Part shown: positions 42,201 to 53,484 of the stretch, in pieces | How positions within the stretch are numbered: the stretch's first letter is position 1 | How the letters are laid out: every line of letters begins with the position of its first letter | Assembly (NCBI GenBank): GCA_003134655.1 | Contig: PLBY01000077.1 | Coordinates: 31,514 to 95,513 of the forward strand | Length of the DNA stretch: 64,000 bases | Source of the DNA: Acidobacteriaceae bacterium | GTDB taxonomy: Bacteria > Acidobacteriota > Terriglobia > Terriglobales > Acidobacteriaceae | Direction: 5' to 3' | Translations under genes and position numbers: made by a program | Notes under the pieces: generated by a model | Database searches by the model: none | Seen by the model: only the letters and a program-made list of their open reading frames with translations | What the model was told of the DNA's origin: nothing

Positions 42201-45200
42201 ATGGAATTCTCCCGCAGGACGTTTCTCAAGGGCACCATCCTCGGCGGTGCCGGCCTCTCCGTACTTGGGTTCGATCTCACTCCGGTCTATGCCCAAACCC
42301 AGAATCTGAAGATCTCACGCGCCAGCGAGACGCGCAGCACTTGTCCTTATTGTTCCGTGAGCTGCGGCGTCATTATTTACACGCTGGGCGATAAGGCCAA
42401 GAACGCAATCCCGCAGGTGGTGCATGTGGAGGGGGATCCCGACCATCCCATCAATCGCGGAACGCTATGTCCGAAAGGCTCGTCGCTCGAGCAGGACATT
42501 ATGAATGAGCGGCGGCTGCTGAAGCCGCAGGTACGGCGGCCGGGTGCAACGGAATGGGAAGACATCTCGTGGGATCAGGCCTACGACGAAATCGCGCAGA
42601 AGGTGAAGAAGACGCGCGACGACACCTTCATGGAGAAGGACGCGAACGGTCACACCGTGAACCGCTGCGAAGGCATGTCCTTCACCGGTGGATGCACCGA
42701 CACCAACGAGTTCAATTATCTGGTGGTCAAAAGCATGCGCAGCCTGGGGGTCTGCTACCTGGAAAACCAGGCTCGGGTTTGACACGGCCCTACGGTCTCC
42801 AGTTTGGGGCCAACATTCGGACGCGGGGCAATGACCAATGGCTGGATCGACATCAAGAACACCGACATGATGTTGATCATGGGTGGGAATCCAGCCGAAA
42901 ACCATCCTTGCGGCTTCAAGTGGGCGATTGAAGCCAAGATTCACCGCAACGCGAAAACGATCGTGGTCGATCCGCGCCTCACGCGGACGGCTGCGACTGC
43001 CGACATGTATCTGCAGATTCGCGCTGGCGCCGACATCGCCTTCCTCGGCGGCATGATCAACTACGCGATTCAGAACAACCGCATCGCCCACGACTATCTA
43101 GTCAACTACACGAATGCGGCGTTCATCATTAAGGATGGATTCAAGCTTGCGGATGATGGCCTCTACTCCGGTTTTGACCATGAGAAGCAGGTTTACGACA
43201 AGGCGACGTGGAACTACGAAGAAGGTGGGGATCTGACCGGCAAGCCTGTCATGCCAACCCCGGCGGCACAAGAGCCACCTCCGCCACACGCTCAGGGGGA
43301 CGCCCAAGAGGGTCCTCCCCAACACGAAGGACAGGGATATCAAGCTGCGAGCCCGGCCGGAGCCAAAGGCGGAGCCGCACCCGCGCCCGCATTGCCATCG
43401 AAGATTGCGTTCGATCTTTCCCTGCAGCATCCGCGCTGCGTCTTCCAACTTCTCAAGAAGCAATTCGAGCGCTATACCCCGGAGATGGTCGAGCGCATCA
43501 CCGGAATTCCGCAAGACCAGTTCCTGAAGGCAGCCGACCTTTACACCTCCGTCCGCAAAGACGGGGACATGAAGAAGGTTTCGACCATCATCTATGCGGT
43601 GGGCTGGACCCAGCATAGTTTCGGCACACAAATTATTCGTACGGCCGCCATGCTGCAACTTCTGATGGGAAATATAGGGCGCGCCGGCGGCGGCGTGAAC
43701 GCTCTGCGGGGACATTCGAATATCCAGGGCGCCACCGACATGGCTGGCATCTTCGACATTCTGCCGGGATATTTGAAGATGCCCAGTCCGGCCGACGTCG
43801 ATCTCGCCACGTACGTGAAGCGCATCACTCCGACCGTGTCCAAGCCCGATCCGTGGGATTCATACAACTACTGGTCCAACACGCCCAAGTTCGCGGTGTC
43901 GTTTCTCAAGGCGATGTACGGCGCAGCAGCCACCAAGGAAAATGACTTCGGCTTTAACTACCTGCCGAAAATCGACCGCAACTACTCCTGGGTGAACATC
44001 TGGAACGACATGTACGAGGGCAAGGTTAAGGGAATCTTCGCCTTCGGCATGAATGGCGTGATGATCGGGCCGGATTCGGAAAAAAACATTAACGCCTTGA
44101 AGAAGGCCGACTGGCTGGTGGTTTGCGAAATCTATCCCGACGAAACCAGCGAGTTCTGGCGCGCGCCGGGCATCTCAACCGACGAGATGAAGCAGATCAA
44201 CACCACGGTCTATCGCCTGCCGGGCGCGGGCTTTGCAGAGAAAGATGGGACGTTCGTAAATTCCGCACGCTGGCTGCAGTGGAAGAACGTAGCGCTACCG
44301 CCGCCGGGTCAGGCACGGCTGGACCAGGAGATTCTGGCGACGATCTTTCTGAAAGTGCGCGAGCTCTACAAGAAGGACGGCGGCAAGTTCCCCGACCCGA
44401 TCCTGAACGCGTCGTTCGCCTACACGAATCCGTATAGCCCGTCGCTGACGGAAGTGGCAAAAGAGATCAACGGGAAAGCGCTCGCCGACATTACCGACCC
44501 GAAGACGAATACGACCATCAAGGCCGGGCAGCAGTTGCCGGGATTCTCCTGGCTCAAAGATGACGGCACAACGCTTTCGGGCAACTGGCTGTATTGCGGG
44601 TCGTGGACCGAGGCGGGCGCGCTGACGCAGCGTCGCGGCACCGAGGATCCATCGGGTCTGGGCGTCTATCCGAACTGGGCGTGGTCGTGGCCGATGAACC
44701 GGCGCGTGCTCTACAACCGGGCTTCGTGCGATGTCGACGGCAAACCTTGGGACACGCTTCGCCGTCAGGTTTGGTGGGACGAGGCGAAGCAATCGTGGGC
44801 CGGAGTTGACGTGCCCGATTTCAAACCCGATTCGCCTCCCAAAGATCACATGGGACCGTTCATCATGAATCCCGAAGGTGTGGGACGGCTATTCGTGCCG
44901 CTTGGGGCCATGGCGGACGGGCCCTTTCCGGAGTTCTACGAGCCGATTGAAAGCCCGATCTTGAATCCGCTGCATCCGAACCAGTCCACGAATCCGGTCG
45001 TGAAGAAATACAAGACCGATATGGATAAGTACGGCACCGTCGAGCAGGGATTCAATGTGATCTGCACGACGTACCGGCTGACCGAGCACTATCACTACTG
45101 GACCAAGAACAATCCCATGAACGTGCAACTGGTGCCGGAACCGTTTGTGGAAGTGCCGTTCGAACTCGCGGAGCAGATGCAACTGAAGGGCGGGGAGAAA

Positions 45201-45452
45201 GTCCGGGTCACCAGTGCACGCAGCCACTACATTGCGAAAGCGATGGTCACACGGCGGATTCGTCCGATGAAGATTGACGGGCAGGAAATGTTTCAGATCG
45301 GAATTCCGATTCACTGGGGATTCCGCGGCATTGCTGAGGACGAGGGCAAGACCGCGAGGACTCTGACGAATCAACTGACGCCGACGGTGATTGATCCGAA
45401 TGCATTCACGCCGGAGTTCAAGGGGTTTTTGGTGAAGATCGAGAAGGTGTAG
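42201..45452 (+). CDS. fdnG: Formate dehydrogenase alpha subunit, selenocysteine-containing (FdnG/FdoG type)
   Basis: 1083 residues reading UGA 42780-42782 as selenocysteine (position 194). Oxidises formate to CO2 at a bis-MGD molybdenum/tungsten site, exported by Tat. Start ATG 42201 has GGAGG 5 bases upstream; Tat signal EFSRRTFLKGTILGGAGL. A [4Fe-4S] motif CPYCSVSCG plus RGTLCPKGS follows. The site NQARV-Sec-HGPTVSSLGPTFGRGA matches E. coli FdnG, and the frame continues after UGA with full similarity to the end (FKGFLVKIEKV). An insert rich in Pro, Ala, Gly and Gln (about residues 350-400) interrupts the region before LQHPRCVFQLLKKQFERYTP. Followed by beta and gamma genes. Not a pseudogene: no other lesion. 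Confidence 0.95.
42780..42811 (+). promoter_or_regulatory. Selenocysteine UGA with SECIS-like hairpin
   Basis: UGA at 42780-42782, then an 11-base spacer and a hairpin at 42794-42811: GGTCTCC, loop AGTTT, GGGGCC (with an unpaired C and G-U pairs). Bacterial SECIS elements lie immediately 3' of the UGA inside the coding region with a small loop at this distance. Decoding also needs SelA, SelB, SelC and SelD, none of which is in the window. Confidence 0.75.
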
Positions 45453-45463
45453 TTACGGTGGAC

Positions 45464-45516
45464 GGGTGCGAGGGCGAGACGCCCTCGCGACAGCCGGCGA
45501 GTCGCCGGCGCTACGG
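45464..45516. repeat. Family B repeat inside the fdh operon
   Basis: GCGAGGGCGAGACGCCCTCGC, shortened here to GAGGGCGAGACGCCCTC, and GCCGGCGAGTCGCCGGC hairpins, then GCTACGG. It fills the 72-base gap between alpha and beta genes, so it is transcribed within the operon. Confidence 0.85.
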
Positions 45517-45524
45517 ACGAAAGC

Positions 45525-46430
45525 ATGAGCGACCGCAAGACACTTCAGGTTCGACAAATCTCGGGGCACTCCGGGCCGGCGGCCGGGTTCGAAATGCAGC
45601 GCGATCCGGAAGTCTGCAAGCTGATCGACACCACGATCTGCATTGGCTGCAAGGCTTGCGAGGTGGCGTGCGTCGAATGGAACGACATGCCGTTCAGTCC
45701 TACCACCTTCGACAACACCTACCAGACGATGCCCGAGACGCAGTGGAATTTCTGGAACCTGATCAAGTTCAACGAACACCAGCGCGAGGACGGAACCATC
45801 CAGTGGCTCATGCGCAAGGACCAGTGCATGCACTGTGCGGATCCCGGTTGCCTGCGCGCCTGTCCGGCCGATGGCGCGATCGTGCAGTACACAAACGGGA
45901 TCGTCGACTTCCAGCAGGAAAATTGCATTGGCTGTGAGTTCTGCGTCTCGGGATGTCCTTATGACATTCCCAAGCTCAATCCAGCGACGAAGAAAGTCTA
46001 CAAGTGCACACTGTGTTCCGATCGCGTGGGCGGAGGCTTGGAGCCGGCGTGCATCAAGGCGTGTCCCACGGGATGCCTGAAGTTCGGAACCAAGGAAGAC
46101 ATGAAGTACATTGCGGAAGAGCGCGCCAAGCAACTGCGCGAGAATTTCGGGTTCGAGCACGCCGGCGTCTACGATCCGCAATCGATCGGCGGCACGCACG
46201 TGGTTTACGTTCTGCATGACGCGGAGAATCCGGAGCGCTACGGCGGACTGCCGAAGAACCCGGTGATCCCGTGGAGCTACACCGTGTGGAAGTGGCTGTT
46301 TAAACCGGTGCTGGGAACATTCGCGCTGTTCGGGTTGGTGGGCGTGCTGCTGCACTACGTAACGGTGGGCCCGCGGCGGCCGCAGCCGGAACCGCCGCTC
46401 CAGGAACCGATGCCGAGGAAGGAAAGCTGA
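45525..46430 (+). CDS. fdnH: Formate dehydrogenase beta subunit (iron-sulfur)
   Basis: 301 residues. Transfers electrons from the alpha subunit to the cytochrome b subunit. Four [4Fe-4S] clusters are coded by CIGCKACEVAC, CMHCADPGCLRACP, CIGCEFCVSGCPYD and CTLCSDRVGGG...CIKACP. One membrane helix near the C-terminus (VLGTFALFGLVGVLLHYVTV) anchors it with the active side outside. It ends in TGATG, overlapping the gamma start by one base. Confidence 0.95.
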   Translation: MSDRKTLQVRQISGHSGPAAGFEMQRDPEVCKLIDTTICIGCKACEVACVEWNDMPFSPTTFDNTYQTMPETQWNFWNLIKFNEHQREDGTIQWLMRKDQCMHCADPGCLRACPADGAIVQYTNGIVDFQQENCIGCEFCVSGCPYDIPKLNPATKKVYKCTLCSDRVGGGLEPACIKACPTGCLKFGTKEDMKYIAEERAKQLRENFGFEHAGVYDPQSIGGTHVVYVLHDAENPERYGGLPKNPVIPWSYTVWKWLFKPVLGTFALFGLVGVLLHYVTVGPRRPQPEPPLQEPMPRKES

Positions 46431-47176
46431 TGTCCACCGCGATTGAACGTTTTGACGACAAAGCGCGCGACGCCTTTGATCACATCGGACAGAACGAAGT
46501 CCACGTAGGCGAATTGCTGCGCCACCGCGTGTACACACGCTTCCTGCACTGGATGGTTGCTCTGTTCTTCTTCCTCGCGCTGTTCACCGGATTCAGCATT
46601 TATCTGCCTTGGCTGTTCCGCTGGTTCACGCCCATTTTCGGCGGCGGACCGCTCAGCCGCGAGATGCATCCCTGGTTCGGGCTGGGGTTTGTGGTTTTCT
46701 TCGGGCTGCAGACGCTGAACTGGATCCGGCCGATGACGTGGACCGCAGCCGACACAAAGTGGATGCGGAACATCCGAAACATCGCCGCGGGAAAAGAAAA
46801 ACAGGATCCGCCAGAGACCGGCTTCTTCAACGCCGGACAGAAAGCGCAATTCTGGGAGATTGTCGGCGGTTGCGCGGTTTATCTGGTCACCGGAATTATT
46901 TTGTGGGCAGGCACGCGCACGTTTGGGCGTTGGGCGGTCGCGGTCAGCTATGTGCTGCACGATATCTCCGCCATCATCATGCTGGGCGGAATCTTCATCC
47001 ACATTTACCTGAGTACAATCGGCGAACCCGGCACATTCCAGGCGATGATTCGCGGCGCGGTGAGCGAGGCTTGGGCCTGGACGTTCCATCCTGCGTGGTA
47101 CAAAGAGATGACGGGGCGCGATCCGGTCGAGGCGTGCGAGGAAGCGCGCCGGCACGGTAAGTTTGAAGGCAAGTAA
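46430..47176 (+). CDS. fdnI: Formate dehydrogenase gamma subunit (cytochrome b)
   Basis: 248 residues. Four-helix di-heme cytochrome b that anchors the complex and reduces quinone. Likely heme ligands are His in YTRFLHWMVALF, EMHPWFGLGF, YVLHDISAI and GIFIHIYLS. Membrane helices lie at about 43-65, 85-105, 140-165 and 175-198. The TGATG overlap with the beta gene indicates coupled translation. Length (about 210-250) is normal for the FdnI family. No further accessory gene follows. Confidence 0.94.
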   Translation: MSTAIERFDDKARDAFDHIGQNEVHVGELLRHRVYTRFLHWMVALFFFLALFTGFSIYLPWLFRWFTPIFGGGPLSREMHPWFGLGFVVFFGLQTLNWIRPMTWTAADTKWMRNIRNIAAGKEKQDPPETGFFNAGQKAQFWEIVGGCAVYLVTGIILWAGTRTFGRWAVAVSYVLHDISAIIMLGGIFIHIYLSTIGEPGTFQAMIRGAVSEAWAWTFHPAWYKEMTGRDPVEACEEARRHGKFEGK

Positions 47177-47438
47177 TTCGTCACAGAGTGCCTCGGTCGT
47201 CCGTCCATCGCTACGCTGATCTTTACAATGGATTTTTTGAGTTGGACTAATTGCCCTTGTCTGCCCCAAAGTAGTTGGACATCTTCTGCACAGTCGCGGA
47301 AGAGCCTCCAGATTTTTCAGTCTGGTTTCCCCGCGAATGGGTTCCTGTGGTTGACCTCGTCGTCGGCATGAAGGCCTGCACCGGCAACTGAAAAGGTCGG
47401 GGCGTTTTAGAATCCTAGAATTGGGATGAGGGGGAGAA

Positions 47439-48089
47439 GTGTCGGACAAAAAAGCCGTTGTAAGCCTGCGCACTGTCGCCGAACGGGTTGGATTAGCCCC
47501 GTGTTCGGTTTCTGCCGTGTTAAACAATACGCCTGCATCGTGGGCGATTCCGCAGCGGACCAAGGAGCGGGTCTTCCGCGCTGCAGGCGAATTGAACTAT
47601 CGTCCGAATCTATGGGCCCGATCGTTGCGAACGAAACGAACCCGCGTGGTTGCGGCCGTCACTTCTGATATTGGCCGGGCCCCTGTGGCACGGGTCGTGG
47701 CCGGAGTGCAAAAACTGTTGCATCGCAGGGGCTACCTCCTTGCTCTGGCAACTTTTGATTGCGCGTCCGAATGGAACACGATTCCTGTGCAGCTGCAGCA
47801 GCGCGGGATCGAAGGCGTCATCGCCATTGACGCAATACTGCCGCAGGAACTGGCATTGCCCGTAGCGTCGGTGGAACTCGAGTACATGGATTTTCCGGAA
47901 CCGTTGGCCGACGAAATGCGGGTGTGGCTCTCGGAATTGGGCGAGTCCGCTGCGGATACAGTTCTGCGGCAAATCGAGAAGGAAACTACTCCTCGCCGAA
48001 TGAAAGTGGTTCCCAAGGTTCGCAATGCTTACTTCGATCTGCCGAATGCACGGCTGGGCGCGGAAGCTGGCACTCGGGAACGCGCTTGA
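47439..48089 (+). CDS. Shortened LacI-like regulator
   Basis: 216 residues from GTG 47439. A LacI helix-turn-helix (VSLRTVAERVGLAPCSVSAV) with hinge ELNYRPNLWARSLRTKRT is followed by the first part of the sensor fold (VVAAVTSDIGRAPVARVVAG to GVIAIDAILPQELALPVASV). It then jumps to what looks like the last part of the fold (MRVWLSELGESAADTVLRQI). About 130 residues of the usual middle, containing most of the ligand-binding site, are absent. It may be an effector-blind repressor, an unrelated short family, or a decaying gene. It lies between the fdh operon and the trehalose synthase. Confidence 0.7.
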   Translation: MSDKKAVVSLRTVAERVGLAPCSVSAVLNNTPASWAIPQRTKERVFRAAGELNYRPNLWARSLRTKRTRVVAAVTSDIGRAPVARVVAGVQKLLHRRGYLLALATFDCASEWNTIPVQLQQRGIEGVIAIDAILPQELALPVASVELEYMDFPEPLADEMRVWLSELGESAADTVLRQIEKETTPRRMKVVPKVRNAYFDLPNARLGAEAGTRERA

Positions 48090-48140
48090 GGAGAGTAGGG
48101 GCGGCGGCGCGGAGGATGTAGGGGGAGGTTCCTGCCCGGT

Positions 48141-48191
48141 CGGTGCGAGGGCAAGGTGCCCTCGCGACCGCCGGCAAGATGCCGGCGCTAC
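48141..48191. repeat. Family B repeat, copy 3
   Basis: GCGAGGGCAAGGTGCCCTCGC (21 bases; arms GCGAGGGCA and TGCCCTCGC) and GCCGGCAAGATGCCGGC hairpins followed by GCTAC. It lies between convergent LacI-like and otsA genes. Confidence 0.85.
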
Positions 48192-48238
48192 TTTTTCTTA
48201 CCGTCCCAATCCCGTCGCGTTTTCGCCAGCTGCCCGCG

Positions 48239-50524
48239 CTAAGCGACCGAGGCATCCGCCCGGAATCGGTTGCCGCCTTCTTCCGCAACATCCAGGCGCA
48301 CTTCGCAGAGTTGGCCAATCAGGGTTCCGGCCCAGCGATACACGTTGTTCTCGCGCACCAGCTTTCGCATGCGCTGCATGCGCAGTTGCTTTTCTTCGGG
48401 TTGCATTTCGAGAGCCGCTCGAATTGCCTCTGCCGTCTGATCGATGTCGTAGGGATTCACCTGAAGTGCATCGCGCAACTCGCGCGCGGCTCCAGTGAAA
48501 CAGCTGAGAATCAAAACCCCCCGCTCGTCGTGCCGGGCAGCGACGAACTCCTTCGCCACCAGGTTCATGCCGTCGTGCAATGAGGTCACCAGGCACAGAT
48601 CGGCGGCGCGGTAATACGGTTCGATCTCTTTGTGACTGTGCTGCCGGTTCAACAAGACGATCGGCTTCCATTGACCCGCCTGGAATCTCCAATTGATGCG
48701 GTCCGCCTCCGCCTCCACCTCAGCCTGCAGATCGTGATATCGCTTAATGTGAGTGCGGGTGGGGGCGCCAATCTGCACGAAGGTAAACACGCCTTGATAG
48801 CGCGGATATTTTTCAAGAAAGCGCTCGATGGCCAGAAACCGTTCCAGGATCCCCTTCGTGTAATCCATCCGGTCGACCCCGACACCCATGAGCGCAGCCT
48901 CCACGCCGAGAGACTTCAGCAGCGTCGCGCGTTCCTCATAGGCTGATTCACGCAGCGGTTCGGCCACTGTCTCTCCCGCTTCCACGCTGATGGGGAAGGG
49001 CCGCACTGTTGTGTGATGGTCAAGGCGCTGCACGGAGAAGTGTTCCCAATCGATGCGCGACTCGACAATCCGGTCGACCGTCTGAAGAAAATTGGTGCAA
49101 TGCGCCTGGATGTGAAACCCAAGGAGATCCGCGCCCAATAGCCCGTCCACGAGTTCGCGCTGCCAGGGACAAATCGCGAACGCCTCCGGATTCGGCCATG
49201 GGATATGCCAAAAGAGAGCCACGCGGGCATCGGGCCGGCTCTGCTTGATCAGTCGAGGCAGCAGCGCAAAGTGATAATCCTGCACCAACACTACCGGCCG
49301 TACGACGTTTTCCATTTCTTCGAGCAAAGCATCCGCGAACTTTCGGTTTACTTCCTGATAATGCTTCCAGTCGCTGGCGCGGAAAAGCGGCCGCGTGTGG
49401 GCGATGTGGCAAAGAGGCCAAATTCCCTCGTTCGCGAACCCGTAGTAGTACCCCTCTTCCTCCTCTTTGGTGAGCCAGACTCGGCGCAGGGTGTAGCGCG
49501 GATCATCCGGCGGAACAATCAGCCGGTCGTGCGTGTCCACCATCTCCTTGTCGGCGTCGCCCGATCCATGAGCCACCCACGTTCCATCGCAGGCGCGAAG
49601 CACGGGCTCAAGCGCGGTAACCAGGCCGCTGGCAGGCACGTTGACTTCGATCGATTTTCCGCGGCGGACGTGCATGTAGGGTTCGCGGTTCGAGACCACG
49701 AAGAGCCTGCCCTCACCCAGGCGCGCGCGAACGTGCACCGCAAGCCGGTCGGCCGTCCAAATGGACTCTCCGGTTTCGCGCAGTCGAGCCTCCAACTCGG
49801 CCGCCGAGCGCGCCGTGTTCAGGCTCTCTGCAAAGGTCGCTACTTCCCGCGCCAGAGGACGAAACATCTCCAAGTCCGGGACTTTGATCCGCACCGTGCC
49901 TCGGCCCGTGCGCAAGGCCTTCATCCAATGAGCGGTTCGCGCGATCGGACCGGCGATGCTCCAGCGCACAATCAACAGCGTGATGAGAACGATCAGGAAG
50001 ACGTGCGCCAGCGCGCTCAGGAAGGTTTCACGCCAAATCCGGAGGCTCTCCTGGCGGATGTACCCGGAGTCGTGAACGATCGCCAGAGTGCCGACGAGAT
50101 CGTCTCCCCGGTGCAAGGGCAAAGCATAGATGTGAATCGAGGCGCTGCCCATACGCACGAAGGCGCTTGCGTCGTGATTTTCGCGGATGGATTGCAGCAC
50201 GGTCGCGGGCGCGGTCGCCATCAACGGCTCAATGCTGGTAGTGACGGCGATCGGATGGCCCTGGGGATCATAGACCGCCAGCCCGGCCAGATGATCCCGG
50301 TTGGCATACTGCTGGACGGTGCGCTGCAGGCTGTGCTGCGCGTCCCGCTCCAGATCACGCTCCACGTTTCTGGCGAGACTCTGCCCCAGCACCTCAGCGC
50401 TGTGTTGCAGATCTTTCTGCAGCCCCCGGTTGAGCACCATGACCTGGTAGTACGACGTGCACAGCGATACCAGCGTGACGCCAATAATGAGCGAGACGAT
50501 GAGTCTGGCGCTAAGCAATCGCAT
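48239..50524 (-). CDS. otsA: Membrane sensor-trehalose-6-phosphate synthase fusion (GT20)
   Basis: 761 residues from ATG 50524 (GGAGGA 8 bases upstream). N-terminal half looks like a chemoreceptor or kinase sensor: helix 8-30 ([20 protein letters not shown]), an extracytoplasmic domain of about 130 residues with [17 protein letters not shown], helix 168-190 ([17 protein letters not shown]), and a HAMP-like linker ([20 protein letters not shown]). The C-terminal half (about 275-745) is a GT20 synthase with [60 protein letters not shown] and [15 protein letters not shown], so it should make trehalose-6-phosphate from UDP-glucose and glucose-6-phosphate. No phosphatase (otsB) lies nearby. Sensor control of synthesis is inferred from the architecture. 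Confidence 0.9.
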   Translation of the reverse strand: MRLLSARLIVSLIIGVTLVSLCTSYYQVMVLNRGLQKDLQHSAEVLGQSLARNVERDLERDAQHSLQRTVQQYANRDHLAGLAVYDPQGHPIAVTTSIEPLMATAPATVLQSIRENHDASAFVRMGSASIHIYALPLHRGDDLVGTLAIVHDSGYIRQESLRIWRETFLSALAHVFLIVLITLLIVRWSIAGPIARTAHWMKALRTGRGTVRIKVPDLEMFRPLAREVATFAESLNTARSAAELEARLRETGESIWTADRLAVHVRARLGEGRLFVVSNREPYMHVRRGKSIEVNVPASGLVTALEPVLRACDGTWVAHGSGDADKEMVDTHDRLIVPPDDPRYTLRRVWLTKEEEEGYYYGFANEGIWPLCHIAHTRPLFRASDWKHYQEVNRKFADALLEEMENVVRPVVLVQDYHFALLPRLIKQSRPDARVALFWHIPWPNPEAFAICPWQRELVDGLLGADLLGFHIQAHCTNFLQTVDRIVESRIDWEHFSVQRLDHHTTVRPFPISVEAGETVAEPLRESAYEERATLLKSLGVEAALMGVGVDRMDYTKGILERFLAIERFLEKYPRYQGVFTFVQIGAPTRTHIKRYHDLQAEVEAEADRINWRFQAGQWKPIVLLNRQHSHKEIEPYYRAADLCLVTSLHDGMNLVAKEFVAARHDERGVLILSCFTGAARELRDALQVNPYDIDQTAEAIRAALEMQPEEKQLRMQRMRKLVRENNVYRWAGTLIGQLCEVRLDVAEEGGNRFRADASVA

Positions 50525-50922
50525 CTGGCACGTCCTCCGAAGCCCACGGTACTGCGGGCGATCTTAACCCCAAGCATCACCGGGAACAAGCGACACTGCC
50601 GAATGATTCCGACTGCTGACTACAGCCTTCAGACATGCGGCGCGGTCCACAGGATCGCGTCGTGAGACGATGGCGACAGAGGAAGCGCTAGACGAGTTGC
50701 GATTCCCGCAGCCGTTGACTCGAAGGGACGCAAACTTCCGCGTCCGTCGCTTCCCCGGCGAACCAACGAGCCTCTTTTTGAGGTCGGAAACGTGGAAAAG
50801 GTTGCACCGGGCGTGCCAAAACCTAAGCTCTTGGTTTTAAGCTGGTTCTAAGTCGATTGTAATGCCGCCGGGCTGGGAGCGGCATGTAATTCTTTCATTC
50901 GGGGAAGCCGCGACGACCGCGA
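50525..50922. other. Gene-free gap between otsA and GH30
   Basis: No coding frame is convincing. The only feature seen is the hairpin at 50862-50885, which could end the GH30 transcript; the otsA promoter should also lie here but I cannot place it. Confidence 0.5.
50862..50885 (-). terminator. Hairpin after GH30 gene
   Basis: Arms ATGCCGC (50862-50868) and GCGGCAT (50879-50885) around a 10-base loop, 38 bases past the GH30 stop. It lacks a U run. Confidence 0.45.
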
Positions 50923-52353
50923 TTACTTCCAGGATAGGGTTGTCATGGAATCCGGTGCCAAGGCAAGCTCGGCGATCTTATCGGCTTGTTTCAGGGTTGC
51001 GGTCTTAGCGGGCCCGGAATTGGTTACGACTAGCACCTTTTGCCCGTCCGGATTCTCAAAAGCAACTTGATCTACTCTGGCCAGCTTGCTTGTGGAATCA
51101 AATCTTTTGGCACCTCGTCGCACCTGGCGCGAGAAATGCGCGAACGCCCAATACTGACCGCTGCGCGTGATCTCTTTCGTCTGGGAATTGATCGTCACCG
51201 TTCCACCACATGGAAACGGTCCAATGTTGGGCCGGCCTTTTTCGTCGAGCGCCAGGTTCCAGCCGCTGATCGCCTGGCACCAGTGTCGAATTGCCTGCGT
51301 GAACGTCTGCCCCCACGTGGCCCATTCCGTTGCGTAAACCGGAGACGTGTAGTCGGGACCGCCTTCCGTCCAATAAAGCTGCGCGTCGGGATGAGCGTCG
51401 TGCACCTTGTCCATCATTTCCGGAGTGCCGACGTATCCGTGGAATGCGATCGCGTTGCAGTATTTGCGCAGGCCCTCTTCATCGAGTTCGCATATTGCGC
51501 GTCCCCACAGGTTGTAGTTATGGTCGAGCATCCAGATCTTAGTGGGGAGGCCACTCTGCTGAAGCGCGGGGCCCAGGTGGTTCTTGACGAATCCAATCTC
51601 GTATTCCTGCGGCCAGGAGCACGCGGGCATGCGGCCATCCTGATCGGTATCGACTTCATTCTGCACGGTGACGGCCTGCACGGGCACGCCTTCCGCGGCA
51701 TAGGCTTGCAGAAACTTCACAAAATACTGCGCGTACGGACCAAAGTAGTGCTGCCGCATCGAACCGCCCAGCATCGAACCGCCGGCTTTCATCCATCCCG
51801 GAGGGCTCCACGGTGACGAAAATATAAACAGCTCTGGATTCGCCTTCCGCGCCAGCCGCAGCATTGGCAGAACGTAGGCCTGATCGTGTGCGATGGAGAA
51901 TCTCTTCATCTCAGGATCGGGCTCGCCTTCGTCATAACTAAACATTTCGGTGGAATAGTCGCTCGACCCGATGCACGTGCGGCAAACGTTGAGCCCCATT
52001 TCCGACGGATGAAACAGGTCGTGAAACAACTCGTCACGCGCCGGCGCGGGAAGCTGGTTGAACATGTAGCAGGCGGCGTCGGTGAAAGCCGCGCCGAAGC
52101 CGAGCATCTCCTGGAACTTCTTGCTGGGATCGAGCACGATGGAGTTCTCGGGCGTCTTGCCTGCGGTTCGCCAGGTTAAGCTATCGGCAGCGGCGTAGCG
52201 AAGTTTGCCGCTGGTCACGCGAACCGTGATGTCTCCGGCCGGCGGTGGAGCTGCGGAAGGGGTGAGGGCGGAAGCTAGATCGGCAGTCGCAGTTGCGGTC
52301 AATCCTACGGCGGATAACTTCAGGAAAGTACGTCTTGTCTGTTCGTTCGACAC
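50923..52353 (-). CDS. Secreted GH30 glycoside hydrolase
   Basis: 476 residues from GTG 52353 with AGGAGG 5 bases upstream. A Tat-type signal (EQTRRTFLKLSAVGLTATAT) exports it folded. The family core has GFGAAFTDAACYMFNQLP, FSSPWSPPGWMKAGGSMLGG, the acid-base Glu in VTVQNEVDTDQ and the nucleophile Glu in LYWTEGG. The side beta-sandwich is at the C-terminus. GH30 covers glucosylceramidases, beta-1,6-glucanases and xylanases; this one has the glucosylceramidase/glucanase-like layout, substrate uncertain. Divergent from the GH16 gene. Confidence 0.93.
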   Translation of the reverse strand: MSNEQTRRTFLKLSAVGLTATATADLASALTPSAAPPPAGDITVRVTSGKLRYAAADSLTWRTAGKTPENSIVLDPSKKFQEMLGFGAAFTDAACYMFNQLPAPARDELFHDLFHPSEMGLNVCRTCIGSSDYSTEMFSYDEGEPDPEMKRFSIAHDQAYVLPMLRLARKANPELFIFSSPWSPPGWMKAGGSMLGGSMRQHYFGPYAQYFVKFLQAYAAEGVPVQAVTVQNEVDTDQDGRMPACSWPQEYEIGFVKNHLGPALQQSGLPTKIWMLDHNYNLWGRAICELDEEGLRKYCNAIAFHGYVGTPEMMDKVHDAHPDAQLYWTEGGPDYTSPVYATEWATWGQTFTQAIRHWCQAISGWNLALDEKGRPNIGPFPCGGTVTINSQTKEITRSGQYWAFAHFSRQVRRGAKRFDSTSKLARVDQVAFENPDGQKVLVVTNSGPAKTATLKQADKIAELALAPDSMTTLSWK

Positions 52354-52462
52354 AGAGTCCTCCTGGCAGGAATCGGTTCGTCGTGAAGTATAGTGCGGGA
52401 GTACAGTGTGTGAGTAGTGTGCGAAAGTATAGGTAGAACATTCTCAAGATCAGGGAGCGGCA

Positions 52463-53338
<876 letters not shown>

Positions 53339-53484
53339 GCAGTTGTTATCTCGGGCATGCGAGCGCTGCAGGGACGGGAAGCATACCGCGAACCTTGGTC
53401 CGTTTCCGCACAAACCCAGTTGACTCCCTCATCCTCCCGTCAGATAAAATCGTGCCCTGTTGTGCACCGCGGAGGGTGTAATTC

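Noticed and set aside
42780..42782. In-frame stop splitting the formate dehydrogenase alpha gene, considered as a pseudogene
   Set aside because: The stop is UGA at the known Sec position with similarity on both sides and a downstream hairpin, so selenocysteine is the better reading.
47218..47262. Possible insertion-sequence end (GTTGGAC repeats near AGTTGGACA)
   Set aside because: Only a short inverted similarity, with no transposase remnant or target duplication visible.
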